Translations under genes and position numbers: made by a program | Shown here: in pieces, positions 1-7,633 of the stretch | Numbering within the stretch: the first letter of the stretch is position 1 | Layout: every line of letters begins with the position of its first letter | Assembly (NCBI GenBank): GCA_948806215.1 | Contig: CAQIDI010000009.1 | Location: forward strand, 1 to 36,393 | DNA from: an uncultured Eubacteriales bacterium | GTDB lineage: Bacteria > Bacillota > Clostridia > Christensenellales > UBA1242 | DNA: 36,393 nucleotides | Direction of reading: 5' to 3' | The notes under the pieces: model-generated | Database searches by the model: none | Told to the model about the DNA's origin: nothing | Seen by the model: the letters and a program-made list of their open reading frames with translations, nothing else

Positions 1-71
1 CCCGCGTCAATTGAAATGGCTAAGTTTCAAATTCCGACATTTTTTTTAATTCATTTTTAAAATTTAAAAAT

Positions 72-97
72 AAAAAAAGCCCTATAATAGGGCTTTT
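72..97 (-). terminator. Intrinsic terminator after desulfoferrodoxin gene
   Basis: Nine-base-pair inverted repeat AAAGCCCT-type arms (75-83 and 89-97) with a five-base loop. On the minus strand it is followed by a run of T (complement of the A run 72-78). It lies 18 bases beyond the stop of the gene ending at 115. Confidence 0.85.
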
Positions 98-114
98 AAA
101 ATAATTTTTTATAA

Positions 115-495
115 TTAAATTTCGGTTTTCCAAAGTCCGTGCAAATTGCAATAAGCATAGGCACAAACTGGCTTTTCGCAACGCTTTAAAGTAAAGTTTG
201 CTTTCGGCTCTTGAACTGGGTTTAGTTCTAAGCTATAAATACCTTTATTGGTTTTTAAAAATATTGCAGAAATATAATGGTTTTCTAGCATTGGATGAGT
301 TACTTCTCCAACTTTAATTAAAACATCTTTTCCGCTAACATTAACCACTGGCAAATGTTTTTCGGTTGCTGCATCAACTGTGTTTGGCACAAGTTCTTGC
401 ATTTCTTCGCCACAATCATCACAAATCAATTTGTTTTTATTATCTAAATCTAAAACTAATTTTCCACATTTTTTACAAACAAAAAATTTATCCAT
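115..495 (-). CDS. dfx: Desulfoferrodoxin / superoxide reductase
   Basis: Cytoplasmic non-haem iron protein that reduces superoxide to hydrogen peroxide without making oxygen, typical of anaerobes. The 126-residue protein has an N-terminal metal-ribbon (C7, C10, C25, C28) and a neelaredoxin-type core. The core keeps the expected iron ligands: H47 in EKH, H67 and H73 in the HPM...HY motif, and C116 with H119 in YCNLHGLW. E45-K46 next to H47 are the catalytic-loop residues of the family. Length matches two-domain desulfoferrodoxins. Its second cysteine pair is CxxC where classical desulforedoxin centres have adjacent CC, so the first site may resemble rubredoxin or a zinc ribbon. AGGAG precedes the start at good spacing. 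It lies between two terminators and is probably transcribed alone. Confidence 0.93.
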   Translation of the reverse strand: MDKFFVCKKCGKLVLDLDNKNKLICDDCGEEMQELVPNTVDAATEKHLPVVNVSGKDVLIKVGEVTHPMLENHYISAIFLKTNKGIYSLELNPVQEPKANFTLKRCEKPVCAYAYCNLHGLWKTEI

Positions 496-553
496 AAATT
501 TCTCCTATAAATTATTTAATTAAAACTATTATAACATAGTTATAAATATAATC

Positions 554-582
554 AAAAAGATAAGTTTATTTCTTATCTTTTT
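554..582 (-). terminator. Intrinsic terminator of the mrnC-to-ribokinase operon
   Basis: Arms AAAAAGATAAG (554-564) and CTTATCTTTTT (572-582) form an 11-bp stem. The run of A at 554-558 gives the T run on the minus strand. The stem includes the last codons of the ribokinase gene, so it closes the eight-gene minus-strand run. Confidence 0.8.
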
Positions 583-1456
583 TTAAAAATTTATTAACTT
601 CATCTATTGTTGGCATTCCTGTTTGAGTGCCTTGTTTTGTAACCTTTAAACCTGCACAAACATTAGCAAATTCACAAGCTTCAAAAACTTTTTTGCCTTC
701 GGCAATAGCCACACAAAATGCCGCTAAAAATGTATCGCCTGCACCTGTTGTATTAACTGCTTTAACTTTTAACGAATTAATATGTTTAACTCCATTTTCA
801 AAACAATAAACACCATTACTACCTGTGGTTAAAACCAACTTACCATTATAGTGCTCTAGCATTTGATTATCCGATTGATAGTTTGGCAACTTTTTAATTT
901 CAACTTCGTTAACAATAATGTAGCCACATTTTTTTAATAGGTTTTCGCTTAAATCTATTATTGGCGAAGGATTAAACACAAGCGTGGTTTTATTTTTGTA
1001 GCACTGTTCTATTAAAAACTTAACGCCTGCAACATTAGTTTCTAACTGTGTTGCAACAACATTTGAACTAAGAATTAAATCCAACTTACTTGCAATTTGT
1101 TCTTTTCCATATTTTCCGTTAGCACCCGAAACAACAGTTATGCTGTTTGTTCCGCTACCAACATTAATTCCTGCAGCTCCACCCACAGTGTTAGGCAAAG
1201 TTATAACATTAGCAATATTAACTTTTTGATTTTTTAAATTTTTCAAATTTTCTTTCGAAAAAATATCATCGCCAATAGCACCAAACAATTTTACTTTTGC
1301 TCCTAATCTGCTGGCAGAAACCGAAACATTAGCGCCTTTTCCGCCATAGTTAATGTTAAATTGGTTTCCCATTATTGTTTCGTTTGGTTTTGGTAGTTCG
1401 TTAGAAGTAAAAACAAAATCGGTGTTAATAGATCCAACTACAGAAATATTTATCAT
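566..1456 (-). CDS. rbsK: Ribokinase (PfkB family sugar kinase)
   Basis: ATP-dependent kinase, most likely forming ribose-5-phosphate from ribose. The 296-residue PfkB-fold protein has the N-terminal G-S-I-N-x-D substrate motif (residues 8-13), the GGKGAN motif (38-43) and the C-terminal anion-hole motif NTTGAGDTF (235-243) with D241 as catalytic base. A TTGSNG stretch fits the nucleotide-binding region. The gene starts three bases after the nucleoside hydrolase stop, so the two are probably co-translated: the hydrolase frees ribose from nucleosides and this kinase activates it for the pentose phosphate pathway. Other PfkB substrates such as deoxyribose cannot be excluded, but the neighbour favours ribose. 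Confidence 0.85.
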   Translation of the reverse strand: MINISVVGSINTDFVFTSNELPKPNETIMGNQFNINYGGKGANVSVSASRLGAKVKLFGAIGDDIFSKENLKNLKNQKVNIANVITLPNTVGGAAGINVGSGTNSITVVSGANGKYGKEQIASKLDLILSSNVVATQLETNVAGVKFLIEQCYKNKTTLVFNPSPIIDLSENLLKKCGYIIVNEVEIKKLPNYQSDNQMLEHYNGKLVLTTGSNGVYCFENGVKHINSLKVKAVNTTGAGDTFLAAFCVAIAEGKKVFEACEFANVCAGLKVTKQGTQTGMPTIDEVNKFLKKDKK

Positions 1457-1459
1457 AAA

Positions 1460-2380
1460 TTAATCTAATCCTTTATATAGTTCATAAAATATTTTATCGG
1501 CTAATTTTTTTGGTTTTTTAACATATGCCACAGTATATTTCCCTTTTTTATTAGGAGTCATAATAACCTGACCATATTTTTCGCTATTTTTATCTAGGTT
1601 AATTGTTACATCACACTTTTTAAAGGTGTAATAACTTGAACAAACTATTACAGCAGGAACGTGTAAATCGTAAACAGCAAAATATTCGTCGCTAATTGCA
1701 GTTTCGTGCGTTCCTAAGATCATTTGCTTAATCATATTAATAGCAGGTCGAGTTACATTCATATCAATAAAAGCTTTTTTAGGAATTTTTGTTTCGTGAC
1801 CTAATTCCATTGGTAAAAAACAAATATCTAATCCGGAATTTAACACTATTGAAAATGCTTCTGGATCGCAGTAAGTGTTATATTCAGAATATTTCGTTAC
1901 ATTACCATCGCCATTATAAGAACCCGACATTGTGTAAATCTTTTTAATTTTTGGTAAAACTTCACTATGGTCTTTTATTAACTTTGCAATATTGGTTAAA
2001 GGTCCAAATGCTAAAATATAAACCGGTTTTTTACTTTTTGTTAAAACTTCAACATATGCTTCGGTTGCATCGGTATAATCTAATTGCTTAAATAAATTAG
2101 CAACGGTAAAGTTTCCAAAACCACCCGAGCCGTGAACATCGCTAGCATCAACATATTCTTTAACCAATGGACCTTCTGCACCACGAGCCACTTTAACATT
2201 AGCGTTAAAATTTTCTACTAAATATAAAACATTTTTGGTTGTATGATCAATGTTAACATTTCCTGCAACCGATGCAATCAACTTAATATCAAAACGCTTT
2301 GGCGATTTTAATATTGTTATAAGCGAAAGTGCATCATCCACACCGGGGTCGGTATCAATAATAATTGGAATATGCTTCAT
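1460..2380 (-). CDS. Nucleoside hydrolase (IunH/RihA-C family)
   Basis: Hydrolyses the N-glycosidic bond of ribonucleosides to give base and ribose. The 306-residue protein has the calcium- and ribose-binding motif DTDPGVDD (9-16), VHGSGG around residues 82-87, the EYN (166-168) plus DPEA (172-175) motif, and a C-terminal DLHVPAV segment with H240. In many group I members this segment reads HDP. Here the residue after the histidine is V241, so the usual metal-binding aspartate is missing at that exact place, while D238 lies two positions before the histidine. AGGAG overlaps the 3' end of recR, giving an 11-base gap. Together with the downstream ribokinase it forms a nucleoside salvage pair. 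Substrate range (purine or pyrimidine) cannot be read from the sequence. Confidence 0.9.
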   Translation of the reverse strand: MKHIPIIIDTDPGVDDALSLITILKSPKRFDIKLIASVAGNVNIDHTTKNVLYLVENFNANVKVARGAEGPLVKEYVDASDVHGSGGFGNFTVANLFKQLDYTDATEAYVEVLTKSKKPVYILAFGPLTNIAKLIKDHSEVLPKIKKIYTMSGSYNGDGNVTKYSEYNTYCDPEAFSIVLNSGLDICFLPMELGHETKIPKKAFIDMNVTRPAINMIKQMILGTHETAISDEYFAVYDLHVPAVIVCSSYYTFKKCDVTINLDKNSEKYGQVIMTPNKKGKYTVAYVKKPKKLADKIFYELYKGLD

Positions 2381-2391
2381 ATTATTTTCTC

Positions 2392-2985
2392 CTACATTTC
2401 TTTTCTATCTTCAATGGCCTTGCTAAGTGTTACTTCGTCGGCATATTGAAGTGCACTACCCATACTAATTCCCTGAGCAATACGAGTAACTTTTATGTTT
2501 AATGGTTTTAAAATTTGAGCAATATAGCTTGCAGTAACTTCGCCTTCAACATCTGGGTTTGTTGCAACTATAACTTCCTTAATTTGTCCACCCCTAACAC
2601 GCTCTATTAATTCCTTAATTCTTATGTCGTTAGGACCTTTGCCTTCCATAGGATTAATTGTTCCGTGTAAAACGTGATATAAGCCGTTAAAGTTTTTTGC
2701 TTTTTCAATAGCTAAAACATCTTTAGGTTCTTTAACCACACAAACAATATCACTTTTTCTATTTAAGCAAATTTCACAAACATCGTTATCGGTAAAATTT
2801 CCACAAACTGAACAAAACTTAATTTTTTGTTTTGCTTCAACTATAGATTCTGCAAAAAAGTTGGTTTCATCTTCGCTTAAATTTAATATCGAATAAGCAT
2901 AGCGTTCTGCAGTTTTTCTGCCAACACCCGGTAAATAAGTAAAGGCATTTATTAATTTTTGTAAACTTTCAATTTCGTCTTTCAT
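2392..2985 (-). CDS. recR: Recombination mediator protein RecR
   Basis: Works with RecO (and RecF) to load RecA onto SSB-coated single-stranded DNA during gap repair. The 197-residue protein has the full family layout: a helix-hairpin-helix LPGVGRKTA (18-26), a four-cysteine zinc finger C58-x2-C61...C70-x2-C73, and a Toprim domain with VKEPKD near residue 85 and an ATNPDVEGE loop. Length is typical (about 198). It starts one base after the ebfC stop region, continuing the conserved dnaX-ebfC-recR order. The stop is TAG. Confidence 0.97.
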   Translation of the reverse strand: MKDEIESLQKLINAFTYLPGVGRKTAERYAYSILNLSEDETNFFAESIVEAKQKIKFCSVCGNFTDNDVCEICLNRKSDIVCVVKEPKDVLAIEKAKNFNGLYHVLHGTINPMEGKGPNDIRIKELIERVRGGQIKEVIVATNPDVEGEVTASYIAQILKPLNIKVTRIAQGISMGSALQYADEVTLSKAIEDRKEM

Positions 2986-2986
2986 A

Positions 2987-3313
2987 CTACATCATATTAA
3001 GCATATCAGGCTTCAATTCCTTTTCAAGTTCATCAGCTTTGTTAATAGCTTCGTTAACACAAGCCAAAATCATATCTTCTAACATTTCAACATCGTCTGG
3101 GTCAACAGCTTCTGGTTTAATTTTTATTGCTGTAATTTGTTTTTTACCAGTTATTTCGCAAGTAACCATTCCGCCACCAGCACTAGCACTTAAAACTGTG
3201 CTACTTAATTTTTCTTCTGCTTCTTGTTGTTTTTGTTTTAAATCCTCTTGCATTTTTTGCGCTTGTCGCATTAAGTTTTGCATATTACCCATGCCACCAA
3301 AATTTTTATACAT
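2987..3313 (-). CDS. ebfC: Nucleoid-associated protein, YbaB/EbfC family
   Basis: Small DNA-binding protein, dimeric in studied relatives, that associates with the nucleoid. The 108-residue protein has the usual Met/Gln-rich N-terminal helix (residues about 8-38, predicted coiled coil), the central Gly-rich turn SASAGGGMV with the beta strands of the family, and the C-terminal acidic helix with DPDDVEMLEDMI. AGGAG lies at the right distance from the ATG at 3313. It sits between dnaX and recR, the order found across many bacteria. Confidence 0.95.
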   Translation of the reverse strand: MYKNFGGMGNMQNLMRQAQKMQEDLKQKQQEAEEKLSSTVLSASAGGGMVTCEITGKKQITAIKIKPEAVDPDDVEMLEDMILACVNEAINKADELEKELKPDMLNMM

Positions 3314-3323
3314 AACAATCTCC

Positions 3324-4838
3324 TTAAAATTTTATATCTTTTCCAAATTTTTCTTTTAACACTTCTTCAACCGATTTTTCAAGTTGTTTTTCTTTATATT
3401 CAATATTAACACTAAATTGTTCATCAATTTCTTTAATTGCTAAATTTAAAGTTTTTAAGTTTTGCTGTTTAATTAATGTGTTATATTCTGTTTCGTTACA
3501 AGAAATTAAGTTTAACACATTTTGTTTCAACTTATAATCGGTATTTTCTCCTAACAGAGAAATAAGCATAACTTCGTTCATTTTTCTTAAATTAACTAAT
3601 AACTTTCCAAAAATGGTTTTTTCTTCGGGTTGCAGTTTAGGATTATCAATAACCACTTGCGGAGTTTCTAAAGCTGTAACATTTTTGGTAACAATTTTTC
3701 GTTCTCCGTTTTCTAATGCTTCAACACGCTGGGTTAAAGTTAATTCGTTTTTAATTTCTTCGCAAAGCCCCAAAGAACTTACTTCTAACACTATTCGTGG
3801 ATTATTTGTTAATCTAAATTCGTTATCAAGGCTAGCATAAGTTTTTAATGCTTTTAAAACATTTTCAATATTACTCTTATTTGCTAGCTCCACCAAAGTG
3901 TTTAAGTAGCTTTCGGGATATTTTAAAATATCTTTATAGTTATCGCAAGTTTTAATAACTGCCAAATCTCTAAAGTAACCTGCTAAATCTTTAGATAGTT
4001 GCGAAACATTTTTACCAAGCAAACAAACATCATTAATTTTTGAAAGTAGCATTGTTTTATCGCCTAATAAAATTAAGTTTGCAATTTCACCTAGTGTTGT
4101 TTTATCTATTGCACCAACAGCTTTTAACACCGAATCATAAGTAACATTTTTGTTAGTGAATGCAACACACATATCTGCAATCGAGAGTGTATCTCTAACA
4201 CTACCTTCGCCTAGTTTTGCAATAAGGCTTAAGGCCTCTTCTTCAAACTTAATACCATCTTCGTTAAATATATTTTTTAAATGATTAGTTAGTTCTAAGG
4301 TGCTAACCAACTTAAAATCAAAACGCAAGCATCGGCTTAAAATTGTTGCTGGCAGTTTTTGAACTTCAGTAGTAGCCAAAATAAACACAACATATTTAGG
4401 TGGTTCTTCTAAAGTTTTTAAAAGTGCATTAAAAGCCGAATCGGTTAACATATGAACTTCATCAATAATATAAACCTTATATTTTCCGTTAACCGGTGGA
4501 TACTTAACTTTTTCTCTAAGTTCCCTAATTTCATCAACTCGGTTGTTACTGGCAGCATCAATTTCTAAAATATCTAAGTTGCTTGGGTCGGATAAAGCTT
4601 TGCAAGTTTCACATTCGCCACAAGCACTGCCATTTTTAGGGTTATCGCAATTAATAGCTTTTGCAAATATTTTTGCAATACTGGTTTTACCAGTTCCCCT
4701 TGTTCCACAAAACAAATAAGCGTGAGAAATAGCATTGTTTTTTATTTGATTTTTTAAGCTAGTTGTTATGTGATCCTGACCTATAACTCCATCAAAGGTA
4801 CTTGGTCGATGTTTACGATATAATGCCAAATACGCCAT
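3324..4838 (-). CDS. dnaX: DNA polymerase III subunit gamma/tau
   Basis: ATPase subunit of the clamp loader that puts the sliding clamp on primed DNA. The 504-residue protein shows the AAA+ core: Walker A GTRGTGKTS (45-53), zinc-binding cysteines C64, C73, C76 and C79, Walker B YIIDEVH (123-129, D126/E127) and the SRC motif (168-170) that senses ATP in trans. Clamp-loader domains II and III follow, then a short tau-like tail rich in Lys/Glu from about residue 380. The tail is short compared with the approximately 560-640 residues of many orthologues. The ATG overlaps the sigH stop (TAATG), which suggests translational coupling. I saw no reason to propose a programmed frameshift. Confidence 0.97.
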   Translation of the reverse strand: MAYLALYRKHRPSTFDGVIGQDHITTSLKNQIKNNAISHAYLFCGTRGTGKTSIAKIFAKAINCDNPKNGSACGECETCKALSDPSNLDILEIDAASNNRVDEIRELREKVKYPPVNGKYKVYIIDEVHMLTDSAFNALLKTLEEPPKYVVFILATTEVQKLPATILSRCLRFDFKLVSTLELTNHLKNIFNEDGIKFEEEALSLIAKLGEGSVRDTLSIADMCVAFTNKNVTYDSVLKAVGAIDKTTLGEIANLILLGDKTMLLSKINDVCLLGKNVSQLSKDLAGYFRDLAVIKTCDNYKDILKYPESYLNTLVELANKSNIENVLKALKTYASLDNEFRLTNNPRIVLEVSSLGLCEEIKNELTLTQRVEALENGERKIVTKNVTALETPQVVIDNPKLQPEEKTIFGKLLVNLRKMNEVMLISLLGENTDYKLKQNVLNLISCNETEYNTLIKQQNLKTLNLAIKEIDEQFSVNIEYKEKQLEKSVEEVLKEKFGKDIKF

Positions 4839-5431
4839 TATTTGTTCTCCTTTAAAAAGTTTAATTTTGTTTTTATTCGATTTAAAGCATTATCCACACT
4901 TTTTGAACTTACACCAATTTCGGTTGCTATTTGTGTGTAACTATAACCTTTTAAATAAAATTTTAAAATTTTTAGTTCGTAATCAGATAAACAATTTTTT
5001 ATTTGTTTAACAATATCTTTAGTTTGCTCGGTTGAAATAACTTTTGTTTCTGGCGATAAACTATTAGATGCAACAGTATATCCAAATTCAAAATCGTCGT
5101 TAAAGTTAATTTGCCCCTGATTTGTTAAACCATAAGAATTATTTAACATTGTGTTTTTATTACTAGCATCGCTTTTTATTGCATTAATAATTGTGTGCTC
5201 AATAACCGTTTTAGCATAGGTGGAAAATTCGATTCCTTTTGTTAAATCAAAACTATTTATTGCCTTATATAAAGCAATCATTCCTTCTTGCAAAAGGTCG
5301 TCGTTATCGCCACCAACTAAAAAATATTTTCTAGTAACAAAATTCACTAATTGTTTATGGTTGTTTAACAATGTTTCAATGGCTTCGTTATTTCCACTTT
5401 GTGCATTTTTTATTAGTTCAAATTCTGTCAT
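4838..5431 (-). CDS. sigH: RNA polymerase sigma factor SigH (Spo0H type)
   Basis: Sigma-70 family factor which in spore formers turns on transition-phase and early sporulation genes. From the ATG at 5431 it has 197 residues. Region 2 reads YFLVGGDNDDLLQEGMIALY, close to the YFLIGADREDIVQEGMIGLY I recall for Bacillus SigH. Region 4 has LSDYELKILKFYLKGYSY followed by the helix-turn-helix and SSKSVDNALNRIKTKL, the SigH signature end. The reading frame is open upstream to 5491, but those 20 codons overlap rlmB and lack a ribosome binding site; AAAGGG precedes the 5431 start by a few bases. The mrnC-rlmB-sigH order matches Bacillus, except that rae1 (yacP) is absent between rlmB and sigH. Confidence 0.9.
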   Translation of the reverse strand: MTEFELIKNAQSGNNEAIETLLNNHKQLVNFVTRKYFLVGGDNDDLLQEGMIALYKAINSFDLTKGIEFSTYAKTVIEHTIINAIKSDASNKNTMLNNSYGLTNQGQINFNDDFEFGYTVASNSLSPETKVISTEQTKDIVKQIKNCLSDYELKILKFYLKGYSYTQIATEIGVSSKSVDNALNRIKTKLNFLKENK

Positions 5432-5432
5432 A

Positions 5433-6158
5433 TTAACCCTTTCTTTGTGTAACAACTTCATATAAAACAATACCTGTTGCAACCGAAGCATTTAGTGAAT
5501 TAACATTTCCAAATTGCGGAATGGTTACAATACCATCGCAATTTTTTAGTGTTAACTTTCCTGTTCCTTTGCCTTCTGAACCAATAACTATTGCAATAGA
5601 ACCTTTTAGGTTGCTTTTGTTTAATGGTTCGCCACCAAGTTCACAAGCATAAACCCAAACGCCACATTTTTTTAGTTTTTCAATTTCGTTATTTATGTTA
5701 CTAACTCTGGCAACTTTTACATAGGAACTTGCACCTGCACTAACTTTTATAACTGTTTCGTTAACTTGACAAGCTCTGGTTTTTTCTATAATAATTCCGT
5801 GAACACCCAAACATTCACAAACACGAATAATGCTTCCTAAGTTATGCGGATCTTCTATGCCATCTAAAATTAAAATAAATGGGTCTTCGTTTTTAGATTT
5901 TGCATATTCTAAAATATCTTCTGTTGCACAATACTTAAATTCGGTGGTGTAAGCAATTATTCCTTGATGATGTTTTGTAACACTCTCGTTATTTAAAACA
6001 ACTTGTTTAACAAACTGAAACCTTACGCCTTTGCTTTTTAACAAACTTATAATTTCGTTTATTACCGCATCGTGATTGCCATCGGCAATTAAAACCCTAT
6101 CAATAGTTTCTCCGCTTAATATTAATTCTCTAACAGCATTTCTGCCTTCAACCCTCAT
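5433..6158 (-). CDS. rlmB: 23S rRNA (guanosine-2'-O-)-methyltransferase RlmB
   Basis: SPOUT (TrmH) family enzyme using S-adenosylmethionine to methylate a ribose in 23S rRNA, usually G2251. The 241-residue protein starts with the RNA-substrate-binding domain (VEGRNAVRELI) and has the three knot motifs: DPHNLGSIIR (103-112, with N106 and R112), VIGSEGKG (191-198) and SLNASVATGI (221-230). Length is normal. GAGGA for this gene lies inside the end of mrnC, two bases before the start. The TrmH fold is certain; choosing RlmB over a related 2'-O-methyltransferase rests on length and the mrnC-rlmB-sigH order. Confidence 0.92.
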   Translation of the reverse strand: MRVEGRNAVRELILSGETIDRVLIADGNHDAVINEIISLLKSKGVRFQFVKQVVLNNESVTKHHQGIIAYTTEFKYCATEDILEYAKSKNEDPFILILDGIEDPHNLGSIIRVCECLGVHGIIIEKTRACQVNETVIKVSAGASSYVKVARVSNINNEIEKLKKCGVWVYACELGGEPLNKSNLKGSIAIVIGSEGKGTGKLTLKNCDGIVTIPQFGNVNSLNASVATGIVLYEVVTQRKG

Positions 6159-6160
6159 AA

Positions 6161-6568
6161 TTATTCCTCATAACATAATGCTAAAATTTGATTTAATCGT
6201 TCAACTTCGCCAATTAAAAACAAGTAGCCTAAAACTGCCTCGAACCCTGTTGCTCGTTTATAATCTATTACCGATGCGTGCTTTGCAATATTTTGTGTTT
6301 TGTAGTTTCTGGCACGCTTAAAAATTGCAAGTTCTTCTTCGGTTAAAACTGGCATAAGTTTTTCTAAAGCATCGCTTTGCCCGTGAGCTTTAACAAAATT
6401 AGTTGTTAGACTATGCATTTCTCCACTTTTTAAATCGTGATGAACCGATAACATAGTTCTAATATACAAAGTGTAAACACCATCGCCAACAAATGCTAAA
6501 ATTTGAGGATTAAAAGCTTTTGCTTTACTTTTTTCTATGTTAGGTATGTTATTAAATAGTTTTTCCAT
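6161..6568 (-). CDS. mrnC: Mini-ribonuclease III (23S rRNA maturation)
   Basis: Dimeric RNase III-like nuclease without a double-stranded RNA-binding domain; in Bacillus it matures 23S rRNA ends. The protein keeps the signature strand FVGDGVYTLYIR with the catalytic aspartate, and ATGFEAVLGYL near the C terminus with the second acidic residue. The frame is open to an ATG at 6595, but AGAGGG lies just before the ATG at 6568, and a likely -10 element overlaps the earlier ATG, so I use 6568 (135 residues; the family is about 130-145). It heads the eight-gene run and is followed two bases later by rlmB, whose rRNA substrate it shares. Confidence 0.92.
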   Translation of the reverse strand: MEKLFNNIPNIEKSKAKAFNPQILAFVGDGVYTLYIRTMLSVHHDLKSGEMHSLTTNFVKAHGQSDALEKLMPVLTEEELAIFKRARNYKTQNIAKHASVIDYKRATGFEAVLGYLFLIGEVERLNQILALCYEE

Positions 6569-6585
6569 AATACCCTCTAACAAAA

Positions 6586-6594
6586 AGTATAGCA
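6586..6594 (-). promoter_or_regulatory. Extended -10 promoter element for the mrnC operon
   Basis: On the minus strand the sequence reads TGC-TATACT (TATACT at 6586-6591, TGC at 6592-6594), an extended -10. No good -35 hexamer is visible at 16-18 bases, as expected for extended -10 promoters. It would start transcription 10-15 bases before the 6568 ATG and rules out the earlier ATG. Confidence 0.45.
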
Positions 6595-6734
6595 TAGTTT
6601 AAAAGTTTTAAAAAATGATTTGCTAATTGGTTATTAATTTTAATTAAATTTATTTAATTAATAATATTATAAATTTTAACAAAAGTCGGCAATTAATTTT
6701 AAGGATTAGCCAAACAATGTGTAATTTAATAAAA

Positions 6735-6760
6735 AATAAAGTGCTTTTGTAAGCACTTTT
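6735..6760 (-). terminator. Intrinsic terminator of cwlD-like gene
   Basis: Arms AAAGTGCTT (6738-6746) and AAGCACTTT (6751-6759) with a TTGT loop, directly after the stop codon at 6761. The A-rich stretch 6731-6737 gives the T run on the minus strand. It separates this gene from the mrnC operon. Confidence 0.85.
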
Positions 6761-7477
6761 TTAAATCGGATTATTTCCAACTTGCGACATTTGTTCATAA
6801 AACTTAACTATACCGCAAAAAACACTATATGCAATTTTGCTTTGATAATCGGAACTTACTAACAATTCTTCTTCTTGGGGATTGCTTAAAAATCCGCCTT
6901 CAACCACCACACTAGGAACCGATGCACATTTTAAAATATATAAGTCGGCGTGATTACTGTTTTTTCTGGCATCAACCAATTTTGATTGCATTTCGTTTTG
7001 AATTGCATCGGCTAAAAGTTTGCTTTTATCGTCCCCCACCAAATAAAAAGTTTGAGCACCTTTTTCGTAGGCATTAATATAGCTATTCATATGAATTGAA
7101 ACAACCATATTAGCATTTGCATTTTGAATTATTGCTTTGCGTTTTTTCATATCATCTTGTTTTTTATTGCTGGCATTAAACGAATATAATCCGCCCGAAT
7201 CGTGCCTAGTTAAAACAACATTAAACCCAAAGCCCGAAAGCAGCGTTTCTAGCTTTTTTGTTACACTTAAATTAATTTCTGCTTCGGTTACCTTTTTAGC
7301 CCCAACACTGCCTCCATCAATTCCACCGTGCCCTGCATCTAAAACAATAGTGTAGTTTAGCACACTATCGCTTTCCACCGAATTTAACGAATTTACTAAA
7401 AAATAAGAACCTGCAAAACCCAAAGTAACAATACAAATAAAACAAATAATTGGCTTTAATTTAAACGAAAAAATCAT
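6761..7477 (-). CDS. cwlD: N-acetylmuramoyl-L-alanine amidase, CwlD-like
   Basis: Zinc amidase (Amidase_3 fold) that cuts the bond between muramic acid and the stem peptide. In spore formers CwlD makes the muramic-delta-lactam of the cortex, which germination lytic enzymes recognise. The 238-residue protein has an N-terminal membrane segment (about 9-31), then the catalytic domain with zinc ligands H50 (DAGHGGIDGG), E65 (TEAEINL) and H129 (VVSIHMN), and catalytic E193 in VVVEGGFLSN. Length equals that of Bacillus CwlD (about 237) and no cell-wall-binding repeats are present, both favouring CwlD over vegetative amidases. GTGAG at short spacing serves as ribosome binding site. It is a single-gene unit with a possible SigE-type promoter. 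Confidence 0.85.
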   Translation of the reverse strand: MIFSFKLKPIICFICIVTLGFAGSYFLVNSLNSVESDSVLNYTIVLDAGHGGIDGGSVGAKKVTEAEINLSVTKKLETLLSGFGFNVVLTRHDSGGLYSFNASNKKQDDMKKRKAIIQNANANMVVSIHMNSYINAYEKGAQTFYLVGDDKSKLLADAIQNEMQSKLVDARKNSNHADLYILKCASVPSVVVEGGFLSNPQEEELLVSSDYQSKIAYSVFCGIVKFYEQMSQVGNNPI

Positions 7478-7502
7478 AATATCTCACTTTATTATTACTT
7501 TT

Positions 7503-7530
7503 ATGTATATGCAACAATACTAAAAATATT
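7503..7530 (-). promoter_or_regulatory. Possible SigE-type promoter of cwlD-like gene
   Basis: On the minus strand AATATT (7525-7530) and CATATACAT (7503-7511) are separated by 13 bases. This resembles the mother-cell SigE pattern (ATATT, 13-14 bases, CATACAAT-like). The match is partial and the region is AT-rich. In Bacillus cwlD is transcribed in the sporulating cell, which fits. Confidence 0.3.
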
Positions 7531-7558
7531 AATAAATGATGCTAGGTTTAATAAATTT

Positions 7559-7586
7559 TTGACAGTGATTATTGCTTTCATATCAA
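7559..7586 (+). promoter_or_regulatory. Possible promoter of the MuF/DUF6883-like pair
   Basis: TTGACA (7559-7564) and TATCAA (7581-7586) are 16 bases apart, about 40 bases before the first ATG of the plus-strand pair. The -35 is perfect; the -10 matches four of six positions. Confidence 0.45.
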
Positions 7587-7633
7587 AACAATATTAAAAC
7601 TAAGTTATTAAAATAAAGGACTTTAGACAAATT

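Noticed and set aside
1..50. GC-richer edge with a short hairpin (TTGAAA/TTTCAA) and a T run, possibly the end of an RNA gene or a terminator.
   Set aside because: Too little sequence at the window edge; no tRNA arm or known RNA end could be fitted.
5432..5491. Twenty-codon upstream extension of the sigH frame.
   Set aside because: It overlaps rlmB, has no ribosome binding site and no similarity to SigH; AAAGGG supports the start at 5431.
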